Counted from the first letter of the stretch, positions 28,261-37,471 are shown. The stretch is 64,000 bases of DNA from Miltoncostaea marina (GCF_018141525.1 NZ_CP064655.1:1426001-1490000), one strand, 5' to 3'. Program-made: numbers and translations. The notes: generated from the letters alone by a model not told the origin.

Positions 28261-28279
28261 GGGCGGGGGAGGGGGAGGG
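28261..28279 (+). other. G-quadruplex-prone tract
   Basis: GGGCGGGGGAGGGGGAGGG fits the G3+N1-7 x4 quadruplex pattern, with single-base loops. It lies in the 138-bp gap between the divergent FAD oxidoreductase and LysM genes. More G-runs follow at 28286-28299 and 28311-28335. No other signal is seen in the gap. Confidence 0.5.
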
Positions 28280-28353
28280 CCCCGCGGGGGAGGGGCGGGC
28301 CGTGAAAAGAGGGAGGCGGGGGGGCCCGGGGAGGGATTGAAAACCCCGTCGCC

Positions 28354-29439
28354 ATGCCGATCATGGCGCGCATGAGCCACCATCAGGCGATCTCCCGGGC
28401 CGGCCTCGCGACGCTGTTCGCGACGCTGGCGATCCTCCTCCTGGCCGCCCTCGCCGGCGGCGCGCGCGCGGCGACCGTGACGGTCGCGCCGGGCGACACC
28501 CTCAGCGCCATCGCGGCCCGCCACGGCACCTCCGTGGCCGCCATCGCGAGCGCCAACGGCATCGCCGACCCGGGGCGGATCCGGGCGGGCGCGCGCCTCA
28601 GCGTGCCCGCCGGCGGCCCCGGCGGCGCGGTGCCGGCGGGCATGACCCCCGTGGGCACGGCGCCCGCCGGCATGACGCCCGCCGGCGCCACCTACACGGT
28701 GCGCTCCGGCGACACGCTGGCCGCGATCGCCGCCCGCCACGGCACCTCGGTGGGCGCCATCGCGGGCGCCAACGGCATCGCGGACCCGGGGATGATCCGG
28801 GCGGGGGCCCGCCTGGCGATCCCGGCCGGCGGCGCCCCGGCCGCCGCCCCGGCCGGCACCGCCGCCCCGTCGGGTGGCGGCTACACCGTGCGCCCCGGCG
28901 ACACGCTCGGCGCGATCGCCGCGCGCAGCGAGACGACGGTGCGGGCGCTGGCCGCGCTCAACGGCATCACGAACCCGAACGTCCTGTCGGTCGGCCGCAC
29001 GCTGTCCATCCCCGGCGGCGCGCCGGCGCCGGCCGCCGCGACGCCGACCTCGTCGGGCGACGTCGCGGCGCTCATCGCCCGGCACGCCGCCCGCTACGGC
29101 GTCGACCCCGCGCTGGCCCGCGCGGTGGCCTGGCAGGAGAGCCGCTGGACGCAGAGCGCCCGCTCGCACGCGGGCGCGATCGGGGTGATGCAGCTCATGC
29201 CCGGCACCGCGCGGTGGCTGGGGCCCGCCGTCATCGGCCGGCCGCTCGACCCGCACGACCTGGCCGACAACATCGAGGGCGGCGTCGCCTACCTCGGCTG
29301 GCTCACCCGGCAGTCGGGCGACGCCCGCACGGCCGTGGGCGCGTACTACCAGGGCCTCGACTCGCTGCGGCGGATCGGCCCCTACGACGACACCCGCGAC
29401 TACGTGGCGAGCGTCCTGTCGTTCGTCGGCAGGGTGTAG
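28354..29439 (+). CDS. LysM lytic transglycosylase, secreted
   Basis: A 361-residue cell-wall hydrolase. A signal peptide (about residues 14-38, LATLFATLAILLLAALAGGARA) is followed by three LysM repeats (TVTVAPGDTLSAIAARHGTS, TYTVRSGDTLAAIAARHGTS, GYTVRPGDTLGAIAARSETT) joined by Pro/Ala/Gly linkers. The C-terminal SLT domain has the catalytic Glu in AVAWQESRWTQSARS, then GAIGVMQLMPGTA and GGVAYLGWL. It cuts the MurNAc-GlcNAc bond to give anhydro sugars. Starts at 28354, 28363 and 28372 are all possible; the last gives the most typical signal peptide. The 3' end overlaps the opposite-strand gene by 40 bp. Confidence 0.88.
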   Translation: MPIMARMSHHQAISRAGLATLFATLAILLLAALAGGARAATVTVAPGDTLSAIAARHGTSVAAIASANGIADPGRIRAGARLSVPAGGPGGAVPAGMTPVGTAPAGMTPAGATYTVRSGDTLAAIAARHGTSVGAIAGANGIADPGMIRAGARLAIPAGGAPAAAPAGTAAPSGGGYTVRPGDTLGAIAARSETTVRALAALNGITNPNVLSVGRTLSIPGGAPAPAAATPTSSGDVAALIARHAARYGVDPALARAVAWQESRWTQSARSHAGAIGVMQLMPGTARWLGPAVIGRPLDPHDLADNIEGGVAYLGWLTRQSGDARTAVGAYYQGLDSLRRIGPYDDTRDYVASVLSFVGRV

Positions 29440-29942
29440 AGGGGGCGCCGGCCGCTCGCGAACGGCGACGCGCCGAGGCGGCGCAGCACCTCGTCGCCGG
29501 TGCGGGCCTGGCGGGCGCGCACGACGCGCAAATTGACCGCGTCGATCAGGCCGGCCGCCGCGACCACCCCGCCCAGCACGGCGCCGAGCTCGGGGGCCAG
29601 GGCGCAGGCGGCCGCGACGGCCACGAGGGCCAGGGCGAGGCCCACGACCGAGCGCCGCAGCGTCTGGCGCGCCGGCTCGACGGGCGTCCCGCCGGGCAGG
29701 GGCGGCGGCTCGGGCCCGCGCACCCACCGGGTCGCGACCCACGACAGCGCGCCGATCAGGGCGAGCACGACGGCGAACGGCACCACCACGCGCGCCGGCG
29801 AGTCGTCCTCGGCCGAGACGGCCACGGCGAGCCCGGCGAGCCCGATCGCCAGCTGGCCCACGGCGGTCGTCCGCAGCTCGACGGCGAGGCGCGCGACGGG
29901 CACGGACGGCGAGGGCTCGGGCACGGGCTGGGATACTGGCAC
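29400..29942 (-). CDS. Hypothetical membrane protein
   Basis: A 180-residue protein with four to five hydrophobic segments (about residues 24-42, 53-70, 94-112 and 118-135) and a charged C-terminal tail. No family is recognised. The start is uncertain: the GTG at 29942 sits 2 bp from the start of the divergent oxidoreductase, so an internal GTG may be the true start. It overlaps the LysM gene's end by 40 bp in convergent orientation. Confidence 0.6.
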   Translation of the reverse strand: MPVSQPVPEPSPSVPVARLAVELRTTAVGQLAIGLAGLAVAVSAEDDSPARVVVPFAVVLALIGALSWVATRWVRGPEPPPLPGGTPVEPARQTLRRSVVGLALALVAVAAACALAPELGAVLGGVVAAAGLIDAVNLRVVRARQARTGDEVLRRLGASPFASGRRPLYTLPTNDRTLAT

Positions 29943-29944
29943 AC

Positions 29945-30976
29945 GTGCCGCCCCCGCTCGCCATCCCGGTCGACGCGCAGCTGGTCGGCCACGACCCGGC
30001 CGAGCTGGCCGCGTTCGCGCGCGCGGCGGAGGGCGCGGGGCTGTCCCGCCTGTGGGCGCCCGAGCTGCACCGCTCCTCCACGATCCCGCTGGCCGTCGCC
30101 GCGGCGGCCACCGAGCGCATCGGCCTCGGCACGGGGGTGGCGCTCGCGTTCACGCGCAGCCCCATGGTGCTCGCGCTCGAGGCGCTCGACCTCGACGAGC
30201 TGTCGGGCGGCCGCCTGGCGCTGGGCCTCGGCGCGGGCGTGCGGCGGCTCAACGCGACCTGGCACGCGGGCCCCTACGAGCCGCCGGTGCGCCGCATGCG
30301 CGAGATGGTCGCCGCGGTGCGCGAGCTCGTCGCGGCCCTCGCCGCGGGGCGCGACGCCCGCTCGCCGGGCGAGCTGTACGACATCGACGTGCGCGGGCTG
30401 CGCCGCGGCCACCCGGCGCCCCGGGGCGCCGTCCCGGTCTGGCTGGCCGCGGTGCTGCCCGGCATGACGCGGCTGGCCGGCCGGGTGGCCGACGGCTTCC
30501 TCGACCACCCGGTCACCAGCCCGGAGTGGCTGCGCGAGCGCCTGCTGCCCGAGCTGCGGGCGGGCGCCGAGCGCGCCGGGCGGCCCGTGCCCGAGGTGGC
30601 GGCGGCGCTCATCTGCGCGGTCGACGACGACGACCCCGCCGCGGCGGTGCGCGCGGCGGCCGGCACGGTGGGCTTCTACGCCACCGTGCGCACCTACGAG
30701 CCGATGTTCGCCGAGCACGGCTTCGCCGCGCGGCTGCCCGCCATCCGGGCGGCCTTCGCGGACGGCGACGCGGAGCGGCTCGCCGACGCCGTGGGCGAGG
30801 ACATGACCGCCGCGTTCGCGGCGGCCGGCACGGCCGCGCAGGTGCGCGAGCGGGCGGGCGCCCTCGAGCCACTCGCCGGGCGCCTGTGGGCCACGCCGCC
30901 CCACCACGGGCAGGACGCGGCGGGGGTGCGCCGCTGGCAGGCCGGCATCCTGGGGGCCCTCGGTGACGCCGGCTGA
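29945..30976 (+). CDS. LLM class (luciferase-like) F420-dependent oxidoreductase
   Basis: A 343-residue TIM-barrel oxidoreductase of the bacterial-luciferase superfamily. IPVDAQLVGHDPAELAAFARAAEGAGLSRLWAPE is the usual first strand and helix, and ERIGLGTGVALAFTRSPMVLALEALDLDELSGGRLALGLGAG is the central signature of F420-dependent family members. It likely uses F420 (or FMN) to oxidise or reduce a small molecule; the substrate is unknown. GATACT (29932-29937) ends 7 bp before the GTG, so it is probably leaderless. Its 3' end overlaps ligD by 14 bp, an odd functional pairing. Confidence 0.82.
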   Translation: MPPPLAIPVDAQLVGHDPAELAAFARAAEGAGLSRLWAPELHRSSTIPLAVAAAATERIGLGTGVALAFTRSPMVLALEALDLDELSGGRLALGLGAGVRRLNATWHAGPYEPPVRRMREMVAAVRELVAALAAGRDARSPGELYDIDVRGLRRGHPAPRGAVPVWLAAVLPGMTRLAGRVADGFLDHPVTSPEWLRERLLPELRAGAERAGRPVPEVAAALICAVDDDDPAAAVRAAAGTVGFYATVRTYEPMFAEHGFAARLPAIRAAFADGDAERLADAVGEDMTAAFAAAGTAAQVRERAGALEPLAGRLWATPPHHGQDAAGVRRWQAGILGALGDAG

Positions 30977-33320
30977 GCTGCGGGAGTACCGCGCGAAGCG
31001 CGACTTCGACGCCACCCCCGAGCCCGCCCCGGGCGCGGCGGGCGTTGCGGGCGACGCCCCGCGCTTCGTGGTGCAGCGCCACGACGCCCGGCGGCTGCAC
31101 TACGACCTGCGCCTGGAGGTCGACGGGGCGCTCGCGTCGTGGGCCGTGCCGAAGGGCCTGCCCCTGCGCGAGGGCGCCCGCCGGCTGGCGGTGCGCACGG
31201 AGGACCACCCGCTGGAGTACCTCGACTTCGCGGCCGTCATCCCGGCGGGCCAGTACGGGGCCGGGCGCATGACGATCTGGGACCGCGGCACCTGGCGCGA
31301 GGAGCTGCGCACCGACGACGAGTGGAAGGTGGTGCTCGAGGGCGACGTCGTGCGCGGCCACTACCACCTCGTGCGCACCGGCGCGCGCGGGGGCAGGGAC
31401 GAGTGGCTGGTGTTCCGCTCGGCGAAGGGCCCGCCCGGCCCGCCGGACCCCACGCGGCGCTTCCGCGACACCCGCCCGATGCTGGCCGGCGCGTCGACCG
31501 GGCCCTTCGATGACCCGGCCTGGGCCTTCGAGCTGAAGTGGGACGGCTACCGCGCGCTGGCGCTGGTGACCTCCGACGCCACGGAGCTGCGCAGCCGCAG
31601 CGGCCGCGACATCTCGTCGTCCTACCCGGACCTCGCCGACCTGCGCGGGGCGCTGCTCTGCCAGGAGTGCGTGCTCGACGGCGAGGTCGTGGTGCTCGAC
31701 GCCCGGGGCAAGCCCGACTTCAACGCGCTCCAGAACGGCCGCGGGCCGTTCACCTACATGGTCTTCGACGTGCTGCACGTGGACGGCCGGTGGGTGGAGG
31801 ACCTGCCCTGGACGGAGCGCCGCGCGCTGCTCGCGCGCGTCGTGGCGCCCGAGGCGCCCCCCGCCGTGCGGCTGAGCGACCACGTCGAGGCGACCGGCAC
31901 CGCCCTCTTCCGCGCCGCCGCCGAGCAGGGCCTGGAGGGCGTCATCGCCAAGCGGATGGACGCGCCCTACCGCCCGGGCCGGCGGGTGGCCGAGTGGCGC
32001 AAGATCAAGGCGCGCCAGGAGATGACCGCCGTCATCGGCGGCTTCACGGAGGGGGCGGGGTCGCGGCGCGGCACGCTCGGCGCGCTGATCGTCGGCGAGC
32101 GCGACGCTGACGGCGCGCTGGTCTACCGCGCGCACGTTGGCTCGGGCTTCTCCGATCTGCGGGCGCGCGCCCTCTGGGACCGGCTGCGGGCCGACGAGGT
32201 CGGCGAGTCGCCGTTCGCCGGGCCCGTGCCGCCGGCGCCCCAGCGCCCGCGCTGGGTGCGCCCGGTGCTGGAGTGCGAGGTGCGCTTCGCCGAGCGCACG
32301 CCCGACGGCCGCCTGCGCGCGCCGGTGTTCCACGGGCTGGTGGAGCCGGAGCCGTCCGACGCGGGGCCGGACGTGCCCTCCGGCCCCTTCGGCTCGGCGG
32401 CCGGCGACCGCGAGGTGCGCGAGGGCGAGCGCTCGGTGACGCTCACCAACCTCGACAAGCCGTACTGGCCGCGCGAGGGGATCACGAAGGGCAACCTGCT
32501 CGACCACTACCTGCGCATGGCGCCGGTGCTGGTGCCGCACCTGGCCGGGCGCCCGATGATCCTGAAGCGCTACCCGAACGGGGTGGAGGAGGACTTCTTC
32601 TTCCAGCACACGGTCAATGAGGGCCCGGCGTGGCTGCGCCGGGCCGACCTCTCGCGCGGCGGCAAGCCGGGCGAGCGGACCAGCCGCTACGTGATCGTCG
32701 ACGACCCGATGGCCCTGCTGTGGCTGGTCAACCTCGGCTGCATCGACCTCAACCCGTGGCAGAGCCTGGCCGCGACCCCCGACGAGCCGCTGCACGTGCT
32801 GTTCGACCTCGACCCGGCGGACGGGCTGCCGTTCGCCAGGGTGGTGGAGGCGGCGCTGCTCGTGCGCGAGGCGCTCGACGGCCTGGGGCTGCGCGGCTAC
32901 CCGCGCACGTCGGGCGCGAGCGGCATGCACATCCTCGTGCCGGTGGTGCCGGGGCTCACCTTCGAGGCCGTGCGCTCGTTCGCGCGGGTGGTCAGCGAGG
33001 CGCTCGTGCGGGCCCGCCCGGACCTCATGACCACGGTCACCCGGGTGGCCGACCGCGGGCCGCGGGTCTACATGGACCACAACCAGAACGGCCGCGGGCG
33101 CAGCATCGCGAGCGTCTACTCCGTGCGGCCGCGCCCCGGCGCGCCGGTGGCGACGCCGCTGCGCTGGGAGGAGGTCACCCCGGACCTCGACCCGCGCGCG
33201 TTCACGATGGGCGTGGTCGCGCGCAGGGTGGAGCGCCACGGCGACCTCGCGGCCGGGCTGGTGGAGGACCGCCAGGCGCTGGAGCACGCCGTCGCGCGGC
33301 TGGACGGGGCCGCCGGGTGA
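30963..33320 (+). CDS. ligD: Multifunctional ATP-dependent DNA ligase LigD (NHEJ)
   Basis: A 785-residue bacterial non-homologous end-joining enzyme with domain order phosphoesterase, ligase, polymerase. The PE domain (about 30-155) has QRHDARRLHYDLRLE and EDHPLEY metal ligands. The ligase has the adenylated lysine in FELKWDGYRAL (Lys192), DGEVVVLD and EGVIAKRMDAPYRPGR. The polymerase/primase domain (about 480-785) has ITKGNLLDHYLRMAP, FDLDPADGLPF (catalytic Asp pair) and SGMHILVPV. This order is that of Pseudomonas LigD, not of mycobacteria (Pol-PE-Lig). No ku gene is in the window. Its GTG start is coupled to the upstream oxidoreductase, and the lipoprotein gene follows by GTGA. Confidence 0.93.
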   Translation: MTPAELREYRAKRDFDATPEPAPGAAGVAGDAPRFVVQRHDARRLHYDLRLEVDGALASWAVPKGLPLREGARRLAVRTEDHPLEYLDFAAVIPAGQYGAGRMTIWDRGTWREELRTDDEWKVVLEGDVVRGHYHLVRTGARGGRDEWLVFRSAKGPPGPPDPTRRFRDTRPMLAGASTGPFDDPAWAFELKWDGYRALALVTSDATELRSRSGRDISSSYPDLADLRGALLCQECVLDGEVVVLDARGKPDFNALQNGRGPFTYMVFDVLHVDGRWVEDLPWTERRALLARVVAPEAPPAVRLSDHVEATGTALFRAAAEQGLEGVIAKRMDAPYRPGRRVAEWRKIKARQEMTAVIGGFTEGAGSRRGTLGALIVGERDADGALVYRAHVGSGFSDLRARALWDRLRADEVGESPFAGPVPPAPQRPRWVRPVLECEVRFAERTPDGRLRAPVFHGLVEPEPSDAGPDVPSGPFGSAAGDREVREGERSVTLTNLDKPYWPREGITKGNLLDHYLRMAPVLVPHLAGRPMILKRYPNGVEEDFFFQHTVNEGPAWLRRADLSRGGKPGERTSRYVIVDDPMALLWLVNLGCIDLNPWQSLAATPDEPLHVLFDLDPADGLPFARVVEAALLVREALDGLGLRGYPRTSGASGMHILVPVVPGLTFEAVRSFARVVSEALVRARPDLMTTVTRVADRGPRVYMDHNQNGRGRSIASVYSVRPRPGAPVATPLRWEEVTPDLDPRAFTMGVVARRVERHGDLAAGLVEDRQALEHAVARLDGAAG

Positions 33321-33880
33321 GGCCGCGCGTGGCGTCCGCGCCCGCCGCGGCCGCGGCGGCGCTGGCGCTGGCGCTCGCGTCGGCGGGGTGCGGCGGCGGC
33401 GGCGCGGACGCCGGCACGGCGCCCGTCGCCGAGCCGGCGCGGTCCGGCAGCGGCTGGTTCGAGGGCTCCGGCGACGGCCTCGGCGCCTCGCTCGACCTGC
33501 GCGGCGAGGACGCCGTCGCGCGGGCGGTCGGCGACGCCGTGGCCGCGCGGGCGCGCCCGCCCGCGCGCGCGTCGGCGGTCGGCATCGCCGCGGTGGTCAA
33601 CGACCGCGCGGTCCCGGTGCCCGCGCCGCGCTTCACCGCCCTGTTCGAGGGCGGCGGCGCCCTGCCGCTGACCGGGGCGCACGAGGCCCTCGAGGGCCTG
33701 CGGGGGCCGGCCGCCCGGCGCGCCCGGGCCCTGCTCGGCCGGCCGCCGCGCGCGGTGCCTGCGGGCGGCGCGGTCACGATGTACGTGGTGCTGCGGGGCG
33801 CCCGCCCGGACGAGGTCGCCTCGGCGCGGATGGTGGCGCTCCCGGGCGAGCCGATCGCCTTGCCCGCCCGGACCCGGTAG
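33317..33880 (+). CDS. Hypothetical lipoprotein
   Basis: A 187-residue protein with a lipobox (LALALASAGC) at the N-terminus, which points to a diacylglycerol-modified outer-face lipoprotein. The mature part has no known domain. It contains DGLGASLDLRGEDAVARAVGDAV, IAAVVNDRAVPVPAPRFTALFEGG and AVTMYVVLRGARPDEVASARM, suggestive of a small alpha/beta fold. The GTG start overlaps the ligD stop (GTGA), so translation is coupled, but no functional link to DNA repair is evident. Confidence 0.65.
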   Translation: MRPRVASAPAAAAAALALALASAGCGGGGADAGTAPVAEPARSGSGWFEGSGDGLGASLDLRGEDAVARAVGDAVAARARPPARASAVGIAAVVNDRAVPVPAPRFTALFEGGGALPLTGAHEALEGLRGPAARRARALLGRPPRAVPAGGAVTMYVVLRGARPDEVASARMVALPGEPIALPARTR

Positions 33881-33912
33881 GGGTCCGCGCGCCGACGGCG
33901 AACAGATGGCGC

Positions 33913-34728
33913 GTGCCCCCCGACGTCCACGCCCTGGCGGAGCGGCTGCGCCGCGACTACGAGCGCTTCAGCCCCGCCCAGCAGTCCCTGGCCCGCTACC
34001 TGGCCGACCACCTCGCCGACGTGCCGCTGTTGTCCGCGCACGAGGTGGCCCGCGCCTCCCACTGCAGCCCGGCCACCGTGGTGCGCTTCGCGCAGTCCCT
34101 GGGCTACTCGGGATACCCCGAGATGCAGCGCATCGTGCGCCGGGCCCAGCGGCCCGGGCTGCCGCCGCGTCCGGGCGACCGCCAGCTCGGGCTGCCCTTC
34201 TCCGCCGAGGGCCTCGACGCCATGCTGGCGGCGGAGCGCCTGGCCCTCGACGACGCCGCGGAGCGCCTGACGGCCTCGGGCCTGGGCGCGGTCGTGTCGG
34301 CGCTCGGCGACCGCTCGCCGCTCATCGTGGCCGGCGAGGGGCACGCGCGCACGGTGGTCACGCTGGTGGAGGAGCGCCTGGCCCGCGCCGGCCGCCCGGT
34401 GCAGGCGATCACCGTCCTCGACCCCTCGGCGCGGGCGTGGCTCGACGCCCTCGGGCCGGCGGGCGCGGTGCTGGCGATCGCGATCGGGCGCGAGGCGCGG
34501 GTGGCCCAGGCGGCGGTCTCGGCGGCGCGCGCCGCCGGCGTGCCGGCCGCGGCGCTGGTCGACTCCAGCCTCAGCCCGCTCGCGCGCTCGCCGCTCGCCA
34601 GGGTGGTCCCCGCCGACGCCCGGGACGGCGCGCCGAGCCTCGTCGCGATGGTCGCGGTGGCCCAGGCCCTGGCCGGGGCGCTCGCGCCCGTCGAGCAGCG
34701 CCCCGACCTGGCGGCCGTCGGCGCCTGA
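33913..34728 (+). CDS. RpiR/MurR-family transcriptional regulator (HTH + SIS)
   Basis: About 271 residues. The N-terminal HTH_6 domain (FSPAQQSLARYLADHLADVPLLSAHEVARASHCSPATVVRFAQSLGYSGYPEMQRIV, about 19-76) is the RpiR type. The C-terminal sugar-phosphate-sensing SIS domain (about 110-260) has SPLIVAGEGHARTVVTLVEERL and GAVLAIAIGREARVAQAAVSAARAAGVPAAALVDSSLSPLA. Such regulators sense phosphosugars. No sugar operon is adjacent; pdxS follows on the same strand. The exact start is uncertain because several in-frame GTG codons exist. Confidence 0.82.
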   Translation: MPPDVHALAERLRRDYERFSPAQQSLARYLADHLADVPLLSAHEVARASHCSPATVVRFAQSLGYSGYPEMQRIVRRAQRPGLPPRPGDRQLGLPFSAEGLDAMLAAERLALDDAAERLTASGLGAVVSALGDRSPLIVAGEGHARTVVTLVEERLARAGRPVQAITVLDPSARAWLDALGPAGAVLAIAIGREARVAQAAVSAARAAGVPAAALVDSSLSPLARSPLARVVPADARDGAPSLVAMVAVAQALAGALAPVEQRPDLAAVGA

Positions 34729-34798
34729 GCCCGGCCGCGGGGCGGCGGGACCGGTCGGCTAGACTTCTGTGTCGGACATCGACACGAGGGGATCGCGC

Positions 34799-35695
34799 GT
34801 GGAGGAGACGAACGGCCGCACCGGCACGACGCGGGTGAAGACCGGCCTGGCGCAGATGCTGAAGGGCGGCGTCATCATGGACGTCACCACGCCCGAGCAG
34901 GCGCGCATCGCGGAGGAGGCCGGCGCCTGCGCCGTCATGGCGCTCGAGCGCATCCCGGCCGACATCCGCGCCGACGGCGGCGTCTCCCGGATGAGCGACC
35001 CGGAGATGATCGCCGGCATCCAGGAGGCCGTCTCCATCCCGGTGATGGCCAAGTGCCGCATCGGCCACTTCGTCGAGGCGCAGGTGCTGCAGGCCCTGGA
35101 CGTCGACTTCATCGACGAGTCCGAGGTGCTGACGCCGGCCGACGAGGCCCACCACATCGACAAGCACGGCTTCACGATCCCGTTCGTGTGCGGCGCGACC
35201 GACCTCGGCGAGGCGCTGCGGCGCGTCTCCGAGGGCGCGGCGATGATCCGCTCGAAGGGCGAGGCCGGCACCGGCAACGTCGTGGAGGCCGTGCGCCACA
35301 TGCGGGCGATCCGCGCCGGCATCGCCCGGCTGGCCGGCATGGCCCCCGAGGAGCTGCACGCCGCGGCGAAGGAGCTGCGCGCCCCGTACGACCTCGTGCG
35401 CCGGGTCGCCGACGAGGGCCGGCTGCCGGTCGTGCTCTTCTGCGCCGGCGGCATCGCCACGCCGGCCGACGCCGCGCTGATGATGCAGCTCGGCGCCGAG
35501 GGCGTCTTCGTCGGCTCCGGCATCTACAAGAGCCAGGACCCGGCCCGCCGCGCCCGCGCGATCGTCGAGGCCACGACGCACTTCCGCGACCCGGAGGTGC
35601 TGGCGCGCGTCTCGCGGGGCCTCAAGGAGGCCATGCCGGGGCTCGACATCGGCGCGCTGCCGGAGGGCGAGTTGCTCCAGGGCCGGGGGTGGTGA
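34799..35695 (+). CDS. pdxS: Pyridoxal 5'-phosphate synthase lyase subunit PdxS
   Basis: A 298-residue TIM-barrel enzyme making pyridoxal phosphate from ribose 5-phosphate, glyceraldehyde 3-phosphate and ammonia supplied by PdxT. The sequence is highly conserved: [27 protein letters not shown], the catalytic lysine in [13 protein letters not shown], the second lysine in [21 protein letters not shown], and [26 protein letters not shown]. The GTG at 34799 is chosen because GAGGGGATC precedes it and the -10 TAGACT (34760-34765) would put the transcript start after the earlier GTG at 34769. pdxT follows with a GTGA overlap. Confidence 0.96.
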   Translation: MEETNGRTGTTRVKTGLAQMLKGGVIMDVTTPEQARIAEEAGACAVMALERIPADIRADGGVSRMSDPEMIAGIQEAVSIPVMAKCRIGHFVEAQVLQALDVDFIDESEVLTPADEAHHIDKHGFTIPFVCGATDLGEALRRVSEGAAMIRSKGEAGTGNVVEAVRHMRAIRAGIARLAGMAPEELHAAAKELRAPYDLVRRVADEGRLPVVLFCAGGIATPADAALMMQLGAEGVFVGSGIYKSQDPARRARAIVEATTHFRDPEVLARVSRGLKEAMPGLDIGALPEGELLQGRGW

Positions 35696-36345
35696 CGGAG
35701 GCCCTCCCGGGAGGCCTCGGCCGCCCGCGCGTCGGGGTCCTGTCGGTGCAGGGGGCGTTCGCCGAGCACGCCGCCGTGCTCGCGTCGGTCGGCGCCGAGC
35801 CGGTCGACGTGCGCACGCCCGCCGCGCTCGGGGGTATCGACGCGATCGTGCTGCCCGGCGGCGAGAGCACGACGCTGGGGCTGGTGGCCGAGGCGTCGGG
35901 CCTGCTCGGGCGGCTGCGGACGCGCCTGGCCGAGGGGCTGCCGGCGCTCGGCACCTGCGCTGGCATGATCATGCTCGCCCGCGAGGTGTCCTGCGGCGCC
36001 CAGCCGCTCATCGGCGGCATGGACCTCGTCGTGCGCCGCAACGCCTTCGGGCGCCAGCGGGCCTCGTTCGAGACGACCCTGGCGGTCGAGGGGCTCGGCG
36101 CGGGCCCGGTCGACGCGGTGTTCATCCGGGCGCCGTGGATCGAGCGGGCGGGGCCGGGGGTCGAGGTGCTGGCGAGCCACGCCGGCCACGGCGTCGCGGC
36201 CCGCCAGGGCGGGATGATGGTGACGGCGTTCCACCCCGAGCTCTCGGGCGAGCGGCGGTTCCACGAGTGGCTGGTCGCCCGGGCGCGCGAGCGCCGCGAC
36301 GGCGAGCGCGGGGGCGAGAGGAGGCAGCGTGTCAGGGCACAGTAA
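35692..36345 (+). CDS. pdxT: Pyridoxal 5'-phosphate synthase glutaminase subunit PdxT
   Basis: A 217-residue class-I glutaminase delivering ammonia to Pdx[16 protein letters not shown] is the N-terminal signature, PGGESTTLG the oxyanion-strand motif, GTCAGMIML holds the catalytic Cys (about residue 89), and TAFHPEL holds the catalytic His-Glu. The GTG start overlaps the pdxS stop, so subunits are made in equal amounts. The tail runs 17 bp into yebC. Confidence 0.95.
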   Translation: MTEALPGGLGRPRVGVLSVQGAFAEHAAVLASVGAEPVDVRTPAALGGIDAIVLPGGESTTLGLVAEASGLLGRLRTRLAEGLPALGTCAGMIMLAREVSCGAQPLIGGMDLVVRRNAFGRQRASFETTLAVEGLGAGPVDAVFIRAPWIERAGPGVEVLASHAGHGVAARQGGMMVTAFHPELSGERRFHEWLVARARERRDGERGGERRQRVRAQ

Positions 36346-37078
36346 GTGGGCGACCATCAAGCGCAAGAAGGGCGCGGCCGACGCCAAGCGGGGCCAGCTC
36401 TTCTCCAAGCTCTCGCGGGCGATCATCGTCGCCGCGCGCGAGGGCGGCGGCGACCCGGACGCGAACAACGCGCTCGCCACCGCGATCCAGAAGGCGCGCG
36501 ACAACTCGATGCCGAAGGAGAACATCGAGCGCGCGATCCAGCGCGGCGCGGGCGGCACGGAGGGCGAGGCCTACGAGTCGATGCTCTACGAGGGCTACGC
36601 CCCCGGCGGCGTCGCCGTGATCTGCACGATCCTCACGGACAACCGCAACCGCACCGCGAGCGACCTCCGGCACATCTTCACCAAGAACGGCGGCTCGCTC
36701 GGCACGCCCGGCTCGGTCGCGTGGCAGTTCGACCGCAAGGGCGTGATCGTGGTCGACGGCGAGGGCATCGACGAGGACGCGCTCATGGAGGCCGCCCTGG
36801 AGGGCGGCGCCGAGGACGTCTCGCAGGACGGCGACTCCTGGCAGGTCACCACCGACCCGGCCGACTTCATGGCGGTGCGCGGCGCCCTGCAGGCGGCGGG
36901 CTTCGCCTACGCCTCGGCCGACCTCACGATGCTCCCCAAGACGACCGTCGTGCCCGACGAGAAGGAGGCCCGGCAGATCCTGCGCCTGGTCGACCAGCTC
37001 GAGGAGAACGACGACGTCCAGGACGTCTACGCCAACTTCGACATCCCCGAGCAGGTGCTGGAGGCCGTCGCCGGCTGA
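36329..37078 (+). CDS. yebC: YebC/PmpR family DNA-binding regulatory protein
   Basis: A 249-residue protein with the family signature [32 protein letters not shown] at the start, then NALATAIQKARDNSMPKENIERAIQRG and YEGYAPGGVAVICTILTDNRNRTASDLRHIFTKNGGSLG. YebC proteins bind DNA, and recent work links them to relieving ribosome stalls at proline-rich stretches. The common actinobacterial order pdxT-yebC-ruvCAB is kept, with extra genes inserted. GAGAGGAGG precedes the GTG; the gene overlaps pdxT by 17 bp. Confidence 0.95.
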   Translation: MSGHSKWATIKRKKGAADAKRGQLFSKLSRAIIVAAREGGGDPDANNALATAIQKARDNSMPKENIERAIQRGAGGTEGEAYESMLYEGYAPGGVAVICTILTDNRNRTASDLRHIFTKNGGSLGTPGSVAWQFDRKGVIVVDGEGIDEDALMEAALEGGAEDVSQDGDSWQVTTDPADFMAVRGALQAAGFAYASADLTMLPKTTVVPDEKEARQILRLVDQLEENDDVQDVYANFDIPEQVLEAVAG

Positions 37079-37106
37079 CCGCCGGCGCCGGCCCGTCGCC
37101 CTCCGC

Positions 37107-37463
37107 TCAGGCCGCGATCGGCAGGCGCGCCTGGGCGGGCGCCCGCGGCGCCCGGTAGGCGTGCGCCGTGTTGCCCCAGCCGCGCCGGCCCCAGACCGAC
37201 GCCCGCTCCGCGCGCCCGTCGCGCACCAGCGCGCGCAGCGCCTCGCGCACCGACGACAGCGCGGGCCCGCCGGCCTCATGGCCGAAGGCCAGCCGGTCGC
37301 GCACGTCCTCGGCGCTCCACAGCACGTCGGGGCGTGCCCGCAGCACCGCCTCGACCACCGCGGCCATGTCCGCCGCCGTCCACCTCGCCCCTGGACGTCC
37401 CCGCCGCAGGCGCTCCTCCGCTGCCATCACGTCCGCCTCCCCGCGCTCCTCGATCCCCGCCAT
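37107..37463 (-). CDS. SOS-controlled small protein, winged-helix-like, unknown function
   Basis: A 118-residue protein I cannot name. Residues 30-100 (TAADMAAVVEAVLRARPDVLWSAEDVRDRL, then ALSSVREALRALVRDGRAERASVWGRRGWGNTAHAY) look like a winged helix: three helices, then a beta-hairpin with Trp/Gly. It carries a LexA box (37489-37500) that overlaps the -35, and a -10 TAAAAT ends 8 bp before the ATG, so it is probably leaderless. An ATG at 37496 lies inside the box and upstream of the predicted start site. It sits between yebC and ruvC, next to recombination genes. It may be a small regulator or part of the damage response (inference). Confidence 0.7.
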   Translation of the reverse strand: MAGIEERGEADVMAAEERLRRGRPGARWTAADMAAVVEAVLRARPDVLWSAEDVRDRLAFGHEAGGPALSSVREALRALVRDGRAERASVWGRRGWGNTAHAYRAPRAPAQARLPIAA

Positions 37464-37471
37464 GTGCGGGT

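Noticed and set aside
34769-34798. Ten extra residues at the PdxS N-terminus ([10 protein letters not shown])
   Set aside because: The -10 TAGACT ends only 3 bp before this GTG, so the transcript would start inside it; the GTG at 34799 has a good ribosome-binding site.
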